Positions 19,101 through 27,984 of a stretch of DNA of 64,000 nucleotides are shown in pieces. This DNA is from Sandaracinobacteroides hominis (GTDB lineage Bacteria; Pseudomonadota; Alphaproteobacteria; Sphingomonadales; Sphingomonadaceae): positions 124,001 to 188,000 of the forward strand of contig NZ_JADCUC010000003.1 of assembly GCF_016464365.1 (NCBI RefSeq). Direction: 5' to 3'. The translations under genes were made by a program, and so were the position numbers. Position 1 is the stretch's first letter, and each line of letters begins with the position of its first letter. Below the pieces are notes generated by a model. It saw only the letters and a program-made list of their open reading frames with translations. It did not search any database and had not been told where the DNA came from.

Positions 19101-19322
19101 GCGGCGCTCCGCGCCGGTTCCGCGCACTTGCGCGGGCGCGCGGTCGCGCTTGCGGGCTTTGCCCGGTCTTGGTTGCGGCGCTCCGCGCCGGGCCCTCGCA
19201 CTGGCTCGGACGCGCGGTCGCGCTTGCGGGCTGCGCCCGGTCTTGCCTGCGGCGCTCCGCGCCGGTTCCGCGCAATGGCTCGGGCGCGCTGTCGCGCTTG
19301 CGGCCTTCGGCCGGTCGTGCCT
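19101..19322. repeat. Three tandem copies of a 74-bp GC-rich unit
   Basis: Units start at 19101, 19175 and 19249, each with GCGGCGCTCCGCGCC, then GCGCGCGGTCGCGCTTGCGG (last copy GCGCGCTGTCGC) and a GGGCTTTGCCC or similar hairpin. A fragment of a further copy precedes at about 19080-19100. It sits in the gap between two convergent genes. Related single copies occur at 10618-10741 and, inverted, near 50850. Confidence 0.85.
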
Positions 19323-19329
19323 GTGGCGC

Positions 19330-20067
19330 TCAATCCAGATTATAGTCGATCGTCGTTACCACCCGAACCTTCTGCAGCGGCGTATCGGTGCCGCTTCCGG
19401 TATCGCCATCCCGGCCGGTGATCGAAAACAGCCCCTGCGTCGCCTGCCGGATTCCGCCCACGCGCGTATCGCTGTCGCGCGCAAACTGTTCGGCCGCCGC
19501 CCGCGCGCTCTTCGTCGCTTCGGCGATCATCGCCGGCTTCACATCGTTCAGCCTGGTGAAGCTATAGGTAACCCCGCCGCCGCCATCGCTGTCCAGCGCC
19601 ACCCCCCTCCGGATGATCTCCGCCTGATTGGCAAAGGCCTTCTCCATCCGCGCAATGTCGGTCGTCCGCGCCAGGAAGCGCTGACGGATGGTGATGTTCA
19701 GCCGCCCCTGGCCGCTGTCAAAATACTGGCTCACCGACGATCCGCGCGGCTGCACTTCCGCCGGCGTGAAGCCATTCGCCGCGAGGAAGGCCCGAACCGC
19801 CGCCGCATCGGCATCGGCCTTCCCCTGCACGATCGCCAGATCGCTGCCGTTCGCCTGCGTGGCGATCGTCCAGGTCGCCAGATCGGCGGCGACATCGCGC
19901 TCGGATACGCCGCGCACCGTCACCACCGCATCGCCCTTGCGAATATCCGCCAGCCCAAAGGCCACGAATGCCCCGGCCAGCGCCAGCCCCGCCCCGATCA
20001 GCGCCCCGGAAATCACCGTTGAACTCGTCCACTCCGCCACAATGCTCTCCCGCGAAACCGGCGCCAT
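19330..20067 (-). CDS. SIMPL (DUF541) domain periplasmic protein
   Basis: 245 residues from ATG 20067, chosen for GGGAGG 6 nt upstream. One N-terminal membrane anchor (VISGALIGAGLALAGAFVAF), then a SIMPL/BP26-type domain: VVTVRGVSERDVAADLATWT, IRQRFLARTTDI and ATKSARAAAEQFARDS. Family members form oligomeric periplasmic assemblies of mostly unknown function. Ends close to the tandem repeat block. Confidence 0.85.
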   Translation of the reverse strand: MAPVSRESIVAEWTSSTVISGALIGAGLALAGAFVAFGLADIRKGDAVVTVRGVSERDVAADLATWTIATQANGSDLAIVQGKADADAAAVRAFLAANGFTPAEVQPRGSSVSQYFDSGQGRLNITIRQRFLARTTDIARMEKAFANQAEIIRRGVALDSDGGGGVTYSFTRLNDVKPAMIAEATKSARAAAEQFARDSDTRVGGIRQATQGLFSITGRDGDTGSGTDTPLQKVRVVTTIDYNLD

Positions 20068-20145
20068 GCTGCGCCTCCCGGCTCTCAAGTCAAGCTTGAC
20101 TCGTCGGCGTCATCCCGCAACCCACCCTTTGAAGGAGCCGAACCC

Positions 20146-20607
20146 ATGCCCCGATCCGACTACCGCTTCGCCTACCGCAAACGCGTCCACTACCCGGAAA
20201 TCGATGCACAGGCAGTCGTCTACAACAGCCGCTATCTCGAATATTTCGACATCGCCCTCACCGAATACTGGCGCGCCGCCGGCTTGTACGACCGCTCCCC
20301 TGTTTCCGGCGGCGTGGAGTTCCACCTCGCCAAGGCGACCGTTGAATACAAGGCGCCCATCTCCCTGGACGAGGAGATCTTCATCTGCTGCCGCACCCAG
20401 CGCATCGGCAACAGTTCGATAACCGTCGCGCTGGAAATCCACGGCCTCGCCAACGGCGAAACCGGCGAAGACCTGCGCGCCACGGGCGAAACCATCCAGG
20501 TGCACGTAGCCGAAGCCCGCGGACGTCCCGCCCCCGTTCCCGGCTGGATTGTCGACCTGTTCGAGGCCTATGAAGGGCAAACCCTGCAAGCGAAGGCCGC
20601 CTCATGA
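20146..20607 (+). CDS. Acyl-CoA thioesterase (4HBT hot-dog family)
   Basis: 153 residues, AAGGAG upstream. Hot-dog fold: VHYPEIDAQAVVYNSRYLEY matches the 4-hydroxybenzoyl-CoA thioesterase motif with the catalytic Asp (EIDAQ) and YLEYFD helix. It hydrolyses an acyl-CoA, natural substrate unknown. The stop overlaps the glyoxalase-like gene in ATGA, so they are translationally coupled. Confidence 0.88.
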   Translation: MPRSDYRFAYRKRVHYPEIDAQAVVYNSRYLEYFDIALTEYWRAAGLYDRSPVSGGVEFHLAKATVEYKAPISLDEEIFICCRTQRIGNSSITVALEIHGLANGETGEDLRATGETIQVHVAEARGRPAPVPGWIVDLFEAYEGQTLQAKAAS

Positions 20608-21020
20608 AATATCTTCACACCATGATCCGGGTGTCCGATCCTGCCGAGACCATCCGCTTCTTCAACCTGATCGGCCTGCAGGAAGTGAAGCGCTACGACG
20701 TCGAGGCAGGGCGCTTCTCGCTCATCTTCCTCGCGGCCCCCGGCGACGAATCGGCGCAGGTCGAACTTACCCACAACTGGGATGAAAAGGGCTATGAGGG
20801 CGGCCGCAACTTCGGCCACCTCGCCTATGAGGTCGACGACATCTATGCCACCTGCCGGACGCTTGCCGAAGGCGGCGTCACCATCAATCGCCCCCCGCGC
20901 GACGGCCGCATGGCCTTCGTCCGCTCGCCAGACGGCATTTCCGTAGAACTGCTGCAGTCCGGCAACGCACTCGAACCGGCCGAACCCTGGGCATCCGCCC
21001 CCAATATCGGGGTGTGGTAA
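20604..21020 (+). CDS. Glyoxalase I-like VOC-family protein
   Basis: 138 residues. Two beta-alpha-beta-beta-beta modules: HTMIRVSDPAETIRFFNLIG with the first metal His, VELTHNWDEKGYEGGRNFGHLAYEV with Glu and the next His, and VRSPDGISVELLQ with the final Glu. These match lactoylglutathione lyase (methylglyoxal detoxification). A glyoxalase II gene (21519-22238) lies 500 bp downstream, which supports a glyoxalase role. Confidence 0.85.
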   Translation: MKYLHTMIRVSDPAETIRFFNLIGLQEVKRYDVEAGRFSLIFLAAPGDESAQVELTHNWDEKGYEGGRNFGHLAYEVDDIYATCRTLAEGGVTINRPPRDGRMAFVRSPDGISVELLQSGNALEPAEPWASAPNIGVW

Positions 21021-21109
21021 ACACCATCTTGCTACCGCCTGCCCCCCGTCCTAGCTTCCGCGTCCGGTCGACCGGGGCAGGCCCGGTCCGCCGAGCTAGG
21101 GGCACAAGG

Positions 21110-21442
21110 ATGTCAAAAGAACTGAAGCTCGCAGCGGTCGCGATCCTGTTTGTCGCGTCGCCTGGTTTCGCCCAGGAGGCCGACATCGTCGTCACCAGCG
21201 ACTATTTGCGGATGAGCTGGGAAAAGGTCTCCGGAGAGGTGCCGTTCGGCGATCTCAATCTCGCAACCGACAAGGGCGTAGAGACCTTCCAAAACCGGGT
21301 GAAGGCAGAGGCGCGGAAGCTCTGCGGCATGAACGACAGGTCGCTGGTGGGCAAAACCAACCAGAACATCTGCTATGATTCGGTACTCGCCTCGGCGAAG
21401 CCGCAGATCGACAAGCTCTCCGCCACAGCCCGCGCGCGCTAG
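21110..21442 (+). CDS. UrcA-family secreted protein
   Basis: 110 residues from ATG 21110. Signal peptide ending GFAQ, then VPFGDLNLATDKGVETFQNRVKAEARKLC shown here by its anchors: FGDLNL, TDKGVETF, RVKAEARKLCG. This D-L-N-L..G pattern with a later cysteine is the UrcA signature of sphingomonads and caulobacters. Function unknown; periplasmic by inference. Two cysteines, in RKLCG and NICYDS, could form a disulfide. Confidence 0.82.
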   Translation: MSKELKLAAVAILFVASPGFAQEADIVVTSDYLRMSWEKVSGEVPFGDLNLATDKGVETFQNRVKAEARKLCGMNDRSLVGKTNQNICYDSVLASAKPQIDKLSATARAR

Positions 21443-21518
21443 CTAAAGCGCCCGTCCTAGCAGAGCCCAAATCTCGCGGGCCATGGAACTCCCCCGCCAA
21501 CAGGCGTAAGAAGCCCCC

Positions 21519-22238
21519 ATGGCCCGTGTCGTCCGCATCCCCGTTCTTTCCGACAACTATGTCTGGCTGTTCGAATATGCGCCGGGCCTTGGGGCCGTCG
21601 TCGATCCGGCGGTCGCTCCCCCGGTGCTCGAGGCCGCCCGCGAACACGGGATCCGCATCACCCATATCCTCAACACCCACTGGCACCCCGATCATGTCGG
21701 CGGCAATGCCGAGCTGAAGGCAGCGACCGGCTGCACCATCATCGGCCCCGCGCGGGAGGCAACCCGCATTCCCGGCATCGACATCGCCGTCGACGAAGGC
21801 GACACCGTCCCGCTGGGCGATCAGAAGGCCGATGTGCATTTCGTGGGCGCCCACACCGCCGGCCACATCGCCTATCACTTCCCCGCCGCAGGCCGGCTGT
21901 TTCCGGGCGACACGCTCTTTGCGATGGGCTGCGGCCGCCTGTTCGAAGGCACGCCGGAGGACATGTTTGCAGCACTGGGCAAGCTGAAGCGCCTTCCGCC
22001 CGAAACGCAGGTTCACTGCGCGCACGAATATACCCTGTCCAACGCCCGCTTCGCGGCAACGGTGGAGCCGGAGAACGAGGCGCTGCAACAGCGGCTGGCG
22101 CAGGTCATCACCCTGCGCGAGCGCAGCGAACCCACCGTCCCCTTTGCCCTTTCGGAAGAGCTTGCAACCAACCCCTTTGTGCGGGCAGCATCGGCGGAAC
22201 AACTGGGCGAAAGAAGGAGAGCCAAGGATGCGTTCTGA
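21519..22238 (+). CDS. gloB: Hydroxyacylglutathione hydrolase (glyoxalase II)
   Basis: 239 residues. Metallo-beta-lactamase fold with metal motif NTHWHPDHVGG (His54, His56, Asp58, His59), then GAHTAGHIAYHF, PGDTLFAMGCGRLFEG and HCAHEYTLSNARF plus the C-terminal glutathione-binding helices. It hydrolyses S-lactoylglutathione to lactate. Ends inside the start of the next lipoprotein gene (11-nt overlap). Confidence 0.95.
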   Translation: MARVVRIPVLSDNYVWLFEYAPGLGAVVDPAVAPPVLEAAREHGIRITHILNTHWHPDHVGGNAELKAATGCTIIGPAREATRIPGIDIAVDEGDTVPLGDQKADVHFVGAHTAGHIAYHFPAAGRLFPGDTLFAMGCGRLFEGTPEDMFAALGKLKRLPPETQVHCAHEYTLSNARFAATVEPENEALQQRLAQVITLRERSEPTVPFALSEELATNPFVRAASAEQLGERRRAKDAF

Positions 22239-22653
22239 ACTGCTGGTCGCCGCAGCCGCGGCCCTCGCGCTCGCCGGCTGCTCCTCGGGCACCAAAACCT
22301 CCGCCGCCGCCACCCCCGGCAGCGCCGCCAGCAACCGCACCGATCCCATGACGCTCAAGGTCACCGGCGAACAGCGCCGCTGCATCCTCAACAACGGCAG
22401 CACCAGCACCACGCCCGCCGGGCCGAATGCGCTGATGTTCCGCCAGGGCGCAAACCAGTGGTTCCGCAACGATCTGCGCGGCACCTGCACCGCCATGCGG
22501 CCCAACACCACGCTGGTGTTCCGCAACGCCTCCAGCCAGCATTGCGAGCTGGACAGCTTCCAGGTCGTCGACGCCGTCAGCCGCATGAACTTCGGCACCT
22601 GCGTGCTCGGCCAGTTCACGCCCGTAGAGGTGCCGCGCGGAACCCGCTTCTAG
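22228..22653 (+). CDS. Small four-cysteine lipoprotein (paralogue C)
   Basis: 141 residues from ATG 22228 with AAGGAGA upstream. Lipobox LAGC places the lipidated Cys at residue 18. After a Ser/Ala/Thr-rich linker the mature part has RRCILNNGS, WFRNDLRGTC, SQHCELDSFQVV and GTCVLGQFTPV. This aligns with paralogue A (IWRNEL..RC, QLCSLNSI, CNLGRFQP) and more distantly with B. Function unknown. Overlap with gloB suggests co-transcription. Confidence 0.78.
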   Translation: MRSELLVAAAAALALAGCSSGTKTSAAATPGSAASNRTDPMTLKVTGEQRRCILNNGSTSTTPAGPNALMFRQGANQWFRNDLRGTCTAMRPNTTLVFRNASSQHCELDSFQVVDAVSRMNFGTCVLGQFTPVEVPRGTRF

Positions 22654-22700
22654 ATTTTCCGCATTTGCCCTCCAGCGCGGGCAGGTCTATCGCCCGCGCC

Positions 22701-24026
22701 ATGATCGTAACGCGCTTCGCCCCGTCGCCCACGGGCCGGCTTCATGTCGGCAACGTCCGCACCGCCCTTTTGAACTGGCTGCTTGCCCGCCAGCAGGGCA
22801 GCGCCGGCAAATTCCTGTTGCGCCTCGACGACACCGATGTCGCCCGCTCCACGGAAGAATATGCCCAGTCTATCCGCGACGATCTCGACTGGCTGGGGAT
22901 GACGCCGGACGCCGAGGAAAAGCAATCCGCCCGCATGGCCCGCTATGAGGAAGTGCTGAACCAGCTCGCCGCCGCCGGCCATGTCTATCGCGCCTATGAA
23001 ACGCCCGAGGAGCTCGACCTCCGGCGCAAGGTGCTGCTGGGGCGCGGCCTGCCGCCGGTCTATGATCGCGCCGCCCTCACCCTCACCGACGCAGATCACG
23101 CCCGCTTCGAGGCCGAAGGGGTGAAGCCCCACTGGCGCTTCAAGCTCTCGCCCGACCTGCCGCACAGCTGGACCGACCTCATCCGCGGCGACAGCCACAT
23201 CGATCCGGCCTCGCTCTCCGATCCGGTCATCCGCCGCGCCGACGGCAGCTGGCTCTACATGCTCCCCAGCGTCATCGACGATGTCGACATGGGCGTCACC
23301 GATGTCGTCCGCGGCGAGGACCATGTCACCAATACCGGCATCCAGCTGCAGATGTTCGCCGCCATGGGCGCAGATTTCCCGCGCTTTGGCCATGCCGCCC
23401 TGCTCACCGGCGCAGACGGCGCCCTCTCCAAACGCCTCGGCTCCATCGGCGTCTCCGAATTCCGCGATCGCGGCATCGAGCCGATCGCCGTCAAGGCCCT
23501 GCTGGCCCGCCTCGGCACCAGCCAGTCGGTAGAGCCGGTCACTTCGGACGCGCCGCTGATCGAGAGCTTCGACATCGGCAAGCTCGGCCGCGCCACCGCC
23601 CGCTTCGACGAAGCCGAGCTGGAGCGGCTCAACGCCGCCATCCTGCACCACATGGACTATGCCGACGTGGCAGGCCGCACCACGCTCAGCGAAGCCGAAT
23701 GGAACGCCGTGCGCGGCAACATCGCCAGCGTCGCCGAAGCCGAAAAGTGGAAGGCCATCCTCCACGGCCCCATCGCCAAACCGGCGATCCCCGAAGAAGA
23801 CCAGCCCTACATCGCCGAAGCCGCCGCCGTGCTGGCAACGCTGGACTTCGGCCCCGAAAGCTGGAGCCGGCTTACCAACGCGCTGAAGGAAAAGACCGGC
23901 CGCAAGGGCAAGGCGCTGTTCCAACCTCTGCGCCTCGCCCTGCTGGGTCAGGAAACCGGCCCGGACATGGCGACCATCCTCCCCCTCATCGGCCGGGAAG
24001 AAGCGTTGAAGCGGCTCGGGGCCTGA
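22701..24026 (+). CDS. gltX: Glutamyl-tRNA synthetase, short form
   Basis: 441 residues, shorter than the roughly 470-residue form. Class I synthetase: TRFAPSPTGRLHVGNVRTAL (HIGH motif as HVGN), FLLRLDDTD, GRGLPPVYD, WLYMLPSVIDDVDM, VVRGEDHVTNTGIQ and ALSKRLGS (KMSKS as LSKR), then an alpha-helical anticodon-binding domain. Charges glutamate onto tRNA. Many alphaproteobacteria carry two gltX genes; this looks like the shorter paralogue. Which tRNAs it charges cannot be read from sequence. Confidence 0.93.
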   Translation: MIVTRFAPSPTGRLHVGNVRTALLNWLLARQQGSAGKFLLRLDDTDVARSTEEYAQSIRDDLDWLGMTPDAEEKQSARMARYEEVLNQLAAAGHVYRAYETPEELDLRRKVLLGRGLPPVYDRAALTLTDADHARFEAEGVKPHWRFKLSPDLPHSWTDLIRGDSHIDPASLSDPVIRRADGSWLYMLPSVIDDVDMGVTDVVRGEDHVTNTGIQLQMFAAMGADFPRFGHAALLTGADGALSKRLGSIGVSEFRDRGIEPIAVKALLARLGTSQSVEPVTSDAPLIESFDIGKLGRATARFDEAELERLNAAILHHMDYADVAGRTTLSEAEWNAVRGNIASVAEAEKWKAILHGPIAKPAIPEEDQPYIAEAAAVLATLDFGPESWSRLTNALKEKTGRKGKALFQPLRLALLGQETGPDMATILPLIGREEALKRLGA

Positions 24027-24152
24027 AGCAACGGGAAGGAACAGGCCGCGCAGCACCCGGCATGTAAGCCTCCGCTCGTTTTCCGCATCCCTGCCGGGTT
24101 GGAATCTGTCTGCACCTCGTAAGATGACCTATCCGCAGGCCGCGGAAAAGCC

Positions 24153-25406
24153 TCAGCGCCAGCCCAGCCGATAATGTTTCGGAAACGGCGAACCCCCGCC
24201 ATCGGGCGCCGCCAGCGCCCTTAGCCCCGGCTTTGCCAGCAGCGGCATCAGCATCGCGGGCAAGATCGTCTTGTTGATTCTGTCGCCCCAGCACAGATGC
24301 AAGCCTTCGCCCCACAGCGCATAGACGTTCCACGGCCGCCCGGGCAGGAACTTCGTCGCCTGCGGCACCACCGCCTCGTCGAACATTGCCGACAGATTGG
24401 AGGCCAGGACCATCGTGCCGGCCTCCACTTCGGTATCGCCGATATGGGTCGCCCGTGGCGTCCGCCGATAGATCAGCGGGTTCGCCGGCGAAAAGCGCAG
24501 CGCCTCCCAGATATAGGCCGCAACCGCATCTTCATCGCCTGCCTGCGCCAGCGCCCGCACCGCCGCCAGTTCCTTCGGCCGCGTCAGCAGCTCGTCCACT
24601 GCCAGGCAGGCCGCCTTCGACAGCGTCGGGATCGCCCCGATCACGATGCCGATGATATTGGCGCGGATGCCGTCCGCATCAAAGGCGCTGCCGCCCGTCG
24701 CCACCGCCCGCCCCAGCAGAGTTTCGCGGCCAGCCGTCGCCTTGCTGGCGTCGATCGCCGCATTCACCCGGTCCTTCGCCGCCATCGCCGCCGCTGTCAC
24801 CTTCGGGTCGGCCTGCAGGTCGGAAAAGAGGAACCAGAACATCGTCGTCGCATCGGCGATCAACTGCTCCGTCTCCATCTCAACGCCAAAATACTGCTGC
24901 ACCATCAACGCCGGGATCCGCGCCGACAGGGCCGGCGGCAAGTCCACCTCGCTCCCCGCAAGCGCCGCTGCAGCCTCCGCCCGCGCCATCGCCAGCACCG
25001 GCCTCAGATCGTCCGCCTTCACGATGGAGCGCATGGCATCGGTATCGCGCCGATAGTCCGCCCCGTCCTGCATCCCCAGAAAGAAGTCGCGGCCGCCGGT
25101 CAGCATCCGCATGCGCGGCGCATAGACCACCTCGAATTCCGCCTGCCGCTCGATCACCGCATGAAAATCGCTCGCCCGCGTCAGCAACAGGCTGCGCTCC
25201 GCCTGATAGCAGGCGATCAGATTCTGCTTCAGCGGCAGGCGCGGCTTGGCAAATCGCACCACCGCCATTGCATGGCGCACGCCCGCCGGGGCAGCAAGCA
25301 CCTGCTGCAAGCGGGCCTTGAACCCGCCCCGGGCGCCGATGAACGCCGCGCCAAGCCCCGAAACGGCGTTCAGCGCCGACACGAAACGCTGCAGCCACAG
25401 GCTCAT
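24153..25406 (-). CDS. Cytochrome P450 with atypical I-helix
   Basis: 417 residues from ATG 25406, overlapping the peroxidase stop in ATGA. Heme-thiolate loop LWGEGLHLCWGDR with Cys372; ExxR as EALR at 301-304. The I-helix reads IGAIPT (about 256-261): the usual acidic residue before Thr is Pro260. Loss of the acid-alcohol pair is seen in P450s that do not use the normal O2/reductase cycle, such as the CYP152 peroxygenases. No ferredoxin or reductase gene is nearby. Last gene of a four-gene cassette with a DyP peroxidase. Substrate unknown; peroxide use is inferred. Confidence 0.88.
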   Translation of the reverse strand: MSLWLQRFVSALNAVSGLGAAFIGARGGFKARLQQVLAAPAGVRHAMAVVRFAKPRLPLKQNLIACYQAERSLLLTRASDFHAVIERQAEFEVVYAPRMRMLTGGRDFFLGMQDGADYRRDTDAMRSIVKADDLRPVLAMARAEAAAALAGSEVDLPPALSARIPALMVQQYFGVEMETEQLIADATTMFWFLFSDLQADPKVTAAAMAAKDRVNAAIDASKATAGRETLLGRAVATGGSAFDADGIRANIIGIVIGAIPTLSKAACLAVDELLTRPKELAAVRALAQAGDEDAVAAYIWEALRFSPANPLIYRRTPRATHIGDTEVEAGTMVLASNLSAMFDEAVVPQATKFLPGRPWNVYALWGEGLHLCWGDRINKTILPAMLMPLLAKPGLRALAAPDGGGSPFPKHYRLGWR

Positions 25407-26992
25407 GTAGGATCCACCACGCCCTGCCCGATCATCCGCAGCGCCGTCATCGAAGGTGCAAAGAAATAATCTCCGCCGCGCGTCGAAACAAATTGCGGAA
25501 TCCCCGACGCGATGAACGGCGGCGTCTTGTCGTCGGGCGCCGCAATCACGAACCGCGCGCCGGGCGAATGCGCCCCCACGATCGGGCAGCTGTCGTTGCC
25601 GGCGTTGAAATCCAGCCCATAGTTCATCCACTGCTGCTGCACGAATTCGAACTGCCGGAACAGGCTGGCACAATGCGCCAGCAGCACGATTCCATGATCG
25701 TGATCGGGGCTGGCCGTGTCGCCATAGGGAAGCCCCCGCCGCAGGATCCGCCGCCGGTTGTTCAGCGCCGATCCCATCCGCTCGGATTTCGCCTGATCCC
25801 ACAAGGGGTCCAGCATGTCGCGCGTATTGGCCCGCCGGATATGCGACGTCACCGGGCAGCGGCTGCCATCCACATCGTCGCAAAAGCTGAAGCTGGTGAT
25901 CCGGTCGATCCACTCGGGGCTTCCCGGTTTCCACTGTGCATTGAACGCCGCCCAGCTTTCCAGCGTAGGCGCCAGCACCAGCGGCACACCATCCGGCCAG
26001 CGCCCGGCCATCTTCGCCTTCAGCATCGCCCTGGCTTCGTCGTGGTTCGCGATCTTCCAGGTTGCGGCCAGGCCCTTCGCCCGTTCGTCCACCCAGCTGT
26101 CCCAGTCCTCCACATGCTGGTGCAGCTTGCGATAGGCAAAGAAGCTGCCGTTGCGGCTGAACTCCAGCGGCATGGCAGCGCCCGCCACCTCCTGCGCCTC
26201 ATCCGGCCAGCCCAGGATGAATTCGCCCGGCGCAATCGGCCGCCAATTGCCCTGCCCATCCATCGCGCCCTGCCCGATGGCGCGCTTCTGCTCCTCGTTG
26301 CCGGGATACTGCCCCTCGAACACCGGGTCGCCGATGGCATCGACAAAGCCGAAATGCTCGGTCGGCAGCGGATGCCGGGTGCCGTCCGGCCCGTCGGCAA
26401 AGATCGCGGAAAGCTCCTGCCAGCGCGGATCGGGCCCCGCATGGCCGCTCAGCAACCGCACCGCGCCGCCCTGCGCTTCCGCCGCCGCCAGCACGCGCGC
26501 CGTCAGCATCTCCAGCGCCGGCAGCGCCACGCCCTTCTCGTCCACCCGGGCGTTCAGCATCACCAGGATGTGCGGCTTGTCCCCCTCGGGGTTCCACACC
26601 GGGTCCCAATTGGCGGGCGTATTGTCCAGAATGTCGTCGCCCAGCATCGGCGCCCGCATCGCCATGCCATCCACAAACTCGTCGGGCATGCCGCGCAGCG
26701 TCCGCGTCGGCACCCCCAGCGCGTACAGCCCCCAGAAGGTGAAGGCGAGGTTCAGCGTGCAGTCCGGCCGGGGCACTTCCACCTTGCCGGTCGAAATCCC
26801 CTTGCTCGATGGCCAGCGCAGGGCCGTCGTCACCAGCGGCCGCAGCGCCTCCACGAAATCCCGCCCGGCGCCGCTCTTCTCCACATGGAAGATCAGGAAC
26901 CGCCCCTTGGGGAAACCCAGCTTGCCATAGGCCGACAATATCCCGCCCTGCAGGTCGGCCAGTTCCAGCTCGGCCTTCAGCGACGCGCTCAC
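25403..26992 (-). CDS. DyP-type heme peroxidase
   Basis: 529 residues, long for the family. Start overlaps the upstream gene by 4 nt. DyP features: GFVDAIG (215-221), the GxxDG motif with catalytic Asp218 but Ala where the second Gly is usual; CPVTSHIRRANTRD with proximal heme His384; NNRRRILRRGLPYG; and LLAHCASLFRQFEFVQQQW, all characteristic. No signal peptide, so cytoplasmic or delivered with a partner. It would use hydrogen peroxide to oxidise an unknown substrate, or supply chemistry for the coupled P450. Confidence 0.9.
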   Translation of the reverse strand: MSASLKAELELADLQGGILSAYGKLGFPKGRFLIFHVEKSGAGRDFVEALRPLVTTALRWPSSKGISTGKVEVPRPDCTLNLAFTFWGLYALGVPTRTLRGMPDEFVDGMAMRAPMLGDDILDNTPANWDPVWNPEGDKPHILVMLNARVDEKGVALPALEMLTARVLAAAEAQGGAVRLLSGHAGPDPRWQELSAIFADGPDGTRHPLPTEHFGFVDAIGDPVFEGQYPGNEEQKRAIGQGAMDGQGNWRPIAPGEFILGWPDEAQEVAGAAMPLEFSRNGSFFAYRKLHQHVEDWDSWVDERAKGLAATWKIANHDEARAMLKAKMAGRWPDGVPLVLAPTLESWAAFNAQWKPGSPEWIDRITSFSFCDDVDGSRCPVTSHIRRANTRDMLDPLWDQAKSERMGSALNNRRRILRRGLPYGDTASPDHDHGIVLLAHCASLFRQFEFVQQQWMNYGLDFNAGNDSCPIVGAHSPGARFVIAAPDDKTPPFIASGIPQFVSTRGGDYFFAPSMTALRMIGQGVVDPT

Positions 26993-27984
26993 AGGACCAC
27001 CCGCTTCGGCTGCACAGCCTTATGCTCCACCAGTTCCACTCCGTCAGACCGGATCACGCCGGGCACCTGCGTCGGGCTCGTCAGATCCTCCGGCCGCACA
27101 TCCGCAAGAAACTGTCCGAAGCTCCTGAACAGCACCTCGGGCTCCGTCCCCTGCACAGCTTCCGCAAAGAAGGCGAAGCGCTGCTGCACATGCAGCGATT
27201 TCAGCACGCTCGGCAGGTCGCTGTCAGGAGCGGCCGGAAAGGCCTTCTTGCCCTTCGTCCACAGGTTCCAGATCGTGAAGGCCAGCGCCGCACCCAGCCC
27301 CACCAGCAGGATCGGCAGCAGCCACCACAGGCTGGCCGGCTTCAGCAGGAACCAGACCAGCGCCGCAACGCCGGCCGCCAGCGCCAGCGTGCCGATGGCG
27401 ATGCGCCGGATGCTCTCGCCCTTCAGCGGCGGACGCCCCTGCCAGTAATCGTTGAAGCTCATCGTCGTCTCGATCTGGCAGCGCGCCAGATAGTCGGCGA
27501 ACGCACCGGCCGTCTCCGCCTCGAAGCCGTGGCAGTGCGAGAAAACCGCCCGCATCTCCGCTTCACTGGTGTTCCACAGCCCCTCGGCCCAACTGCGCAG
27601 TCCGTTGTCCGCTTCGTCCGGCCGCCGGTCGATATCGGCCGAAAGCACCAGCCAGGGCCGGCTCAGCACATCATATGTCTGGTGCACCAGCGGATCGACA
27701 CCCATCGCCGCATTCACCAGCGGATTGCAAGGATCGCGGCCATTCCACATCGGCTGATCGATCAGGAACATCCGCAGGAAATGCGTCCGCCGGCAGCGCG
27801 AGAACGGGCTGTTCAGCCCGGTCGTGATCGAAACCGGGCTTTGCGCCGCCGTCGGCAGATTCGCCAGCTCCTCCCGCAGGATATGGCTGTGCGTACTGAT
27901 ATGCCCCTGGGGATGCAGCACGTCGCCCAGCTTCACCGGCGCCAGCAGGGTCAGGAAGATATGGCCGCCATCGATATCAGGCAT
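26989..27984 (-). CDS. Unknown protein with central two-helix membrane anchor (P450/DyP cassette)
   Basis: 331 residues from ATG 27984 (8-nt overlap with the gene before, 4-nt with the peroxidase). The N-terminal half is soluble with well-ordered segments: HIFLTLLAPVK, RTHFLRMFLID, SRPWLVLSADIDR, AVFSHCHGFEAE and CQIETTMSFNDYW. Two transmembrane helices at about 193-214 and 217-241, then a soluble C-terminal part. I do not recognise the family. The soluble part has paired His/Cys (SHCHGF) that might bind metal or heme. Its position suggests it anchors or feeds the peroxidase and P450. Confidence 0.75.
   Translation of the reverse strand: MPDIDGGHIFLTLLAPVKLGDVLHPQGHISTHSHILREELANLPTAAQSPVSITTGLNSPFSRCRRTHFLRMFLIDQPMWNGRDPCNPLVNAAMGVDPLVHQTYDVLSRPWLVLSADIDRRPDEADNGLRSWAEGLWNTSEAEMRAVFSHCHGFEAETAGAFADYLARCQIETTMSFNDYWQGRPPLKGESIRRIAIGTLALAAGVAALVWFLLKPASLWWLLPILLVGLGAALAFTIWNLWTKGKKAFPAAPDSDLPSVLKSLHVQQRFAFFAEAVQGTEPEVLFRSFGQFLADVRPEDLTSPTQVPGVIRSDGVELVEHKAVQPKRVVL

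Noticed and set aside
19101-19322. Tandem repeat considered as a CRISPR array
   Set aside because: Units abut without unique spacers, are 74 bp long, GC-rich and there are no cas genes.
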